In this document: piece after piece, positions 36,855 through 40,412 of the stretch
Position numbering within the stretch: position 1 is the stretch's first letter
Layout: each line of letters begins with the position of its first letter
Program-made: the position numbers and the translations under genes
The notes under the pieces: generated by a model
The model's database searches: none
The model's input: the letters and a program-made list of their open reading frames with translations, nothing else
What the model was told of the DNA's origin: nothing
DNA from: a virus
IMG/VR virus record: IMGVR_UViG_2209111019_000001
Location: 1-40,412 of that record
DNA length: 40,412 nucleotides
Reading direction: 5' to 3' (one strand)

Positions 36855-38093
36855 TTACAGCACCTGCCCAAGAGCGTCGGAAGACATAGAGGTTTTCGCC
36901 CCGTTATCCTTGCCGGGCGATGCAGTGGAATTCAGACCAGCGGCGATATCGTCTCCGCCGTCAACCGGGCCGTAGTTCTCAAGCGCCCGGATTTCGTTCT
37001 GCGTAAGGATGCCGGAGGCGCGCGCGGAGCCGTACATTGCGAAGCGGCCGGCAGCGTCAGTGCGAAGGATCGCGTTACGATCGAAACACGCGGACTGCGG
37101 GCGCGGCAGCATTGCCGACCAGACGTCTTCGAATCGGCCTAGCCAGTCTTCCAGCGTGAAGCCGAGGAATCCGAGCGTCTGCTGTTCGATGCCTGTACCC
37201 CATGACGTAGTCTTGTCCGTCTGCCCCAGCATGTGCGGAGGTACGCCGAACAACATCGCCATATCAAGGTTTTGGGCAGCGCGAGTGCCGAGAAACTGTG
37301 CGTCTTCCGGCGAGACGGTAACCGGCGTCCACTTGGCCCCGCCGCTGAGAATGCCGATACTGTGCGCATTCTTCATCCCGCTGTGTGAAGCCTCGAAGGC
37401 TTCTTTCATGCCGCGCGCGGTTTCCTTGTCCATGTTGCCTTCGACGGAGATAACACCCGTCATGTGGGCACCCTGGCCAAAGAATTTCGCGCCGAAGTCC
37501 TCCGCAGCGAGCCCCAGACCGATACTGTGCCGCGCGTAGGAAATCACGCTAAGCCCGGTCGGGTGCTCCGGGAAGCTAAGGCCGATCAGGTGCACGATGT
37601 TGTCCGCGCTGATCGGCTTTCGGTCCAGCTCGTATGTGCGCTCTCCGCTGTCGTCAAAATCGCACTTGACCCTGTCCGGGTGAAGTACGCGGAGCCTAGT
37701 GGGGCGCTGTGCGCTGTCCTTGGCCAGAATCAGCATGTATGCGTTGCCGCGAAGCAGCAGCGACACCATGAGCTGAACGAACCCCTCGCGCCGTGTAGGC
37801 AGACGGGAGGTTGCGGCCCCGCCGAACGGGTCCGTAACGATGGCCGGCGCCGTGTCCATGGTGCGTTTGATCTGCCCATCCTGGCGAACTGCGTTGAACG
37901 GCAGATTGCTCACAGCGTTGGACAAAAGGCGCACACAGGCCATAACGGATAGCAGGCTCATTGCGCTGGATTCGTCCACCGGAACGCCAGCGGAGGTCAG
38001 CGGAGCGAGCGAGCTATTCGCGGGAATCGTCCACGGGTCGCCCCCGCCAGACGGAGAATAAAAGCGCTTCTCAACGCGCGAAAAAACACCCAT
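36855..38093 (-). CDS. portal protein
   Basis: 412 residues. LLSVMACVRLLSNAVSNLPF, VRQDGQI, ANMLILAKDS-like NAYMLILAKDSAQ, and LGLAAEDFGAKFFGQGAHMTGVI are characteristic HK97 portal blocks, as is FGVPPHMLGQTDKTTSWGTGIEQQ. Twelve copies would form the DNA entry ring. ATG overlaps the stop of the membrane peptide gene (TAATG). Confidence 0.92.
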   Translation of the reverse strand: MGVFSRVEKRFYSPSGGGDPWTIPANSSLAPLTSAGVPVDESSAMSLLSVMACVRLLSNAVSNLPFNAVRQDGQIKRTMDTAPAIVTDPFGGAATSRLPTRREGFVQLMVSLLLRGNAYMLILAKDSAQRPTRLRVLHPDRVKCDFDDSGERTYELDRKPISADNIVHLIGLSFPEHPTGLSVISYARHSIGLGLAAEDFGAKFFGQGAHMTGVISVEGNMDKETARGMKEAFEASHSGMKNAHSIGILSGGAKWTPVTVSPEDAQFLGTRAAQNLDMAMLFGVPPHMLGQTDKTTSWGTGIEQQTLGFLGFTLEDWLGRFEDVWSAMLPRPQSACFDRNAILRTDAAGRFAMYGSARASGILTQNEIRALENYGPVDGGDDIAAGLNSTASPGKDNGAKTSMSSDALGQVL

Positions 38094-38257
38094 TACTCGT
38101 CAACCGCCCATCCGGCAGCAAGCAGCGCGACACCAAGCGCGGCGTATCCGGCGACAGCGCACCACGTAAAGGCTGCACCCACCAGACTGCCCGCGCCGGC
38201 AACCGCCAGCGTGTTAGCCACCGCGGAGCGCGTCAGCTTTGATACTAGATTCTTCAT
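38093..38257 (-). CDS. 54-aa two-helix membrane protein
   Basis: Missed by length but clear: ATG at 38257 with AAGGGGCCCAA, stop overlapping the portal ATG. The product starts MKNLVSKLTRSAVANTLA, has two hydrophobic segments (VAGAGSLVGAAFTW and YAALGVALLAAGW) and ends AVDE. Placed between terminase and portal. It may be an additional holin-like, injection or superinfection factor; the sequence does not tell. Confidence 0.6.
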   Translation of the reverse strand: MKNLVSKLTRSAVANTLAVAGAGSLVGAAFTWCAVAGYAALGVALLAAGWAVDE

Positions 38258-38266
38258 TTGGGCCCC

Positions 38267-39784
38267 TTAAAGGTCAGCCCAGTTGAAGAACATGGGGACC
38301 GGCTCCGGTTCAGGCTCCGCGTGAGCGCGTTCAAGCGCCATAACAGCGGACACAGCAAGGTCAATCTTCCGCGGCGAGCCCTTAGCGTCCTTGGACAGCC
38401 GCGAACCGCGGGAATCCGTCTTGATTACGCAGTTATCCATGTGGCGCGACAGCCGGGCGTCTCCGCTGTGCGTAAGCGTTTTGTTCATTACGGATTCGTA
38501 GAAACGCTGCGTCGCCGGCACCATGCGCGAAGGCGATTGCGGGAACTCCACAACGGGCAGCCCCTCGTCTTCGAGAATCTGATACGTGCGCGCCCAGCGG
38601 AACGGGTCACAGACGATTTCTCGCACTTGCCAGCGCCGGCATGCTTCGCGGATCTTGTCCTCTACGTCAAAGATGGGCACTGCCCACTCTTGCCCACCGT
38701 TCTGCGGACGCTCCCAGGCGGCGACCACGTCAACGTGCGGCGCTTCGCTGTCGGTCGGAATCGTCACGACGACCAGCGCGGTTGAGTCGTTGTTGAAACT
38801 GCCGTCAAAGCCCAGGACTACGTCAGCGCCGTCCGGTATTTCGCGCTCAGCGTCCGCACACGCATCCCATGCGCCACCAGGAAGCCACGTCTGCGCCGTG
38901 CTCACCCACTGGTTAAGGCGCTTGGTGCGAAACTCCGCCTCCGGCGTCCGAAGCACAGCGGAGTGAAAGTCATCCGCCGAGACGATATCGCCGAATCCGG
39001 GATTAGCGCCAGCCCAGACAGCGGGGTCACGATGGTCGGCACCTTCCGGCGCGCCCCACCACTCGAAGTAAAAGGAGGGGTCGTCAATCTCGCCGCTGAC
39101 TATGCGCTGGCCGTATTGGTACATGCTGTAGCACAGCGAATCTTGCCCGCTGCTGTCGCTCTTCACGCCGGCCGTAGTAATGCCGACAATCAGCGGCTCA
39201 AGACGCGCGCCAGTGGCAAGGGCCATGACATCCCACAATTCACGACTTGGCTGCGCGTGGACCTCATCAAACAGAACGAGGTGCGGATTAAGCCCCTCTT
39301 TGGTGAACGCCTCCGCGGACAGCACGCGGTACACGCTGCCGGTAGTCGGAAACTCGATCGCGTCTCGGTACGTCTTGAACAGCGCGCCGAACTGCGGCTC
39401 AAGTTCAAGCATTTTCTTAGCCGTGCCGAAGACTATTCGCGCCTGCTCTTTATCGGCAGCGCAGGAGAACACCTCGCCACCGCTGGGGCCGAAGGCAAGC
39501 CCGTAGAGAGCTACGCCGGCACCAAGCGCCGATTTCCCGTTCTTTCGAGGTACGCCGATTAGCGCTTGCCGATGGCGCAGCCGGTGCTCCGCATTCGCCT
39601 TGCGAGCGAATAGCCGTCCCATCATCGCGGACTGCCAGGGGCGCATGATCATCGGTTCGCCGGCTGCGCCACCAACGGAATCCTTGGTCACCCGCAGAAA
39701 CTTGGTGAACTCAGCGAATTCCGCGGAGTCGCCCAGCGCGATGTCAGCGGCAGGAACAGGCGTCAGATAGAGCGGCGCGCTCAC
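38267..39784 (-). CDS. terminase large subunit
   Basis: 505 residues. ATPase domain: GVPRKNGKSALGAG (Walker A variant with GKS), LVLFDEVHAQPSRE (Walker B with DE) and GITTAG coupling motif. Nuclease domain: VVLGFDGSFNNDST (metal Asp), VVAAWERPQ, and a later VSAVMALERA. It would pump DNA and cut at cos. GTG at 39784 overlaps the TGA of a 30-residue gene. Confidence 0.95.
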   Translation of the reverse strand: MSAPLYLTPVPAADIALGDSAEFAEFTKFLRVTKDSVGGAAGEPMIMRPWQSAMMGRLFARKANAEHRLRHRQALIGVPRKNGKSALGAGVALYGLAFGPSGGEVFSCAADKEQARIVFGTAKKMLELEPQFGALFKTYRDAIEFPTTGSVYRVLSAEAFTKEGLNPHLVLFDEVHAQPSRELWDVMALATGARLEPLIVGITTAGVKSDSSGQDSLCYSMYQYGQRIVSGEIDDPSFYFEWWGAPEGADHRDPAVWAGANPGFGDIVSADDFHSAVLRTPEAEFRTKRLNQWVSTAQTWLPGGAWDACADAEREIPDGADVVLGFDGSFNNDSTALVVVTIPTDSEAPHVDVVAAWERPQNGGQEWAVPIFDVEDKIREACRRWQVREIVCDPFRWARTYQILEDEGLPVVEFPQSPSRMVPATQRFYESVMNKTLTHSGDARLSRHMDNCVIKTDSRGSRLSKDAKGSPRKIDLAVSAVMALERAHAEPEPEPVPMFFNWADL

Positions 39785-39873
39785 GCGTACCAGCCCAAAT
39801 GCTTAAAGAGCAAAGTCAGCGCGAAGATAACAGCGGTGCTGATAAGCCAGAAAAGAATGTCCCAGCGGCTCAC
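39781..39873 (-). CDS. 30-aa membrane peptide
   Basis: GTG at 39873 overlaps the small terminase stop (GTGA), with CGGGGATTCGCT; its stop overlaps the large terminase start. Sequence: polar start (SRWD), one hydrophobic helix (ILFWLISTAVIFALTLLF), short basic end. Coupling on both sides supports it. It may simply couple terminase translation or act at the membrane. Confidence 0.55.
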   Translation of the reverse strand: MSRWDILFWLISTAVIFALTLLFKHLGWYA

Positions 39874-40343
39874 AGCGAATCCCCGTTCTTCCTGGCTAGC
39901 ATTTCCTCGAAAGCGTTCCGTGCCTTGACTTCGGCAACACCCATTCGCGTGCGGTCGGTCGGTGTTAGGCCCAGGGCGCCGAAAAGTTTCGCAATTTCAG
40001 TCTCAAGCGTGCTCAGCATGCCGACCAGCGGATTGGCGTACGCGTACATTTTGTCCGTGTACAGCACGGGGTCAGAGTCAGCGAGTAGCGATTTCCATTC
40101 CTCGCGCCGTTCGTACTTCTCGCAAAGGAGAACCAGGGTGGGCTTGTCGGAATCAGCGAGCCACACGGCGCCGCGAATTATGTGATTCCACAGCTCAGCG
40201 CCAACGCCGTTTAGGTGGGCGGGTGCCTCCGCGCTGACTGGCGTAACACCGGCCACGTCAGCAACATTCGGCAAATCGCGCTTGCCCGGATTCCCGAGCT
40301 TTCGTTTCCGCTCAGCGGGTACAGGCGGCCGACCAGCAACCAT
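39870..40343 (-). CDS. terminase small subunit
   Basis: 157 residues. The N-terminal segment, GRPPVPAERKRKLGNPGKRDLP, is typical of phage small terminases of the P27 type, followed by APAHLNGVGAELWNHII and a helical body ending with LGLTPTDRTRMGVAEVK. It would recognise the cos/pac site and recruit the large subunit. ATG at 40343 with GGGGG about 11 nt upstream. It lies next to the presumed genome end. Confidence 0.88.
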   Translation of the reverse strand: MVAGRPPVPAERKRKLGNPGKRDLPNVADVAGVTPVSAEAPAHLNGVGAELWNHIIRGAVWLADSDKPTLVLLCEKYERREEWKSLLADSDPVLYTDKMYAYANPLVGMLSTLETEIAKLFGALGLTPTDRTRMGVAEVKARNAFEEMLARKNGDSL

Positions 40344-40412
40344 GCGCGGTGACCCCCTGTAACTACGTCTTGACCCCCCGGGGTCCTAATTTCGCGGCGA
40401 TATTTCCCCCCA
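40344..40412. other. right end, candidate cos-proximal region
   Basis: No gene. TGACCCCC occurs twice, at 40350-40357 and 40371-40378, 21 bp apart (two helical turns), and a GACCCC/GGGGTC dyad spans 40372-40385. These may be terminase binding sites next to cos; the actual cut cannot be seen. Confidence 0.4.

Noticed and set aside
1-40412. CRISPR array or toxin-antitoxin pair
   Set aside because: No regularly spaced repeat array and no recognisable toxin-antitoxin pair was found on either strand.

Overview
The window looks like a complete or nearly complete genome of a temperate tailed phage of Streptomyces (or a close relative), related to phiC31 and TG1. The evidence is GC-rich coding, a phiC31-type large serine integrase, a 244-residue protein resembling the phiC31 gp3 recombination directionality factor, an HK97-type head module, a siphovirus tail with a long tape measure, and a total size close to that of phiC31-like phages. 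Every supported gene lies on the minus strand, so the biological reading direction runs from about 40.4 kb down to 1.

Right part, about 40.4 to 24.8 kb, virion genes: small terminase, a 30-residue membrane peptide, large terminase, a 54-residue membrane protein, portal, prohead protease, major capsid protein, head-tail connector with an N-terminal Ig-like domain, tail terminator-like protein, a 57-residue protein, major tail protein, two tail assembly chaperone frames that overlap by -1, an HK97 gp10-like protein, tape measure, a large minor tail protein and a C1q/TNF-like tip protein. Next, 24.8 to 23.1 kb, lysis: GH25 endolysin, a coiled-coil protein with a C-terminal membrane anchor, and a holin-like protein.

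Middle and left, 23.0 to 3.6 kb, early genes: dNMP kinase, a 412-residue protein that may be the immunity repressor, a RecB/Cas4-like nuclease, an RNA ligase, the RDF-like protein, cytidine deaminase, a YiiX/NlpC-like hydrolase, a lipoprotein, an HNH protein, primase-helicase, C5-cytosine methyltransferase, family A DNA polymerase, a phage sigma factor and many small proteins in TGATG/GTGA-coupled operons. Far left: the serine integrase with an attP-like dyad at its 3' end, an array of tRNAs (Asp, a degenerate one, Ile, Asn, Trp) and two HNH genes next to the presumed cos end.

The most interesting content is regulatory. (1) A perfect 16-bp palindrome, CGGAGAAATTTCTCCG, occurs seven times, almost always between genes, like the phiC31 CIR operators or L5 stoperators. 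(2) A 20-22 bp motif, CTGAATAGGTCTGGACGCAA on the minus strand, occurs five times plus one degenerate copy. It sits just upstream of the sigma gene, the gene after it, the RDF gene, the dNMP kinase gene, the nuclease gene and the tRNA array. It may be the promoter read by the phage's own sigma factor. (3) A 102-bp AT-rich dyad element with a good sigma70-type promoter occurs twice with one mismatch, each time just upstream of a copy of motif 2. Together these suggest a layered lysogeny and early-lytic switch. Several short genes with clear ribosome binding sites and coupled stops are also recorded.
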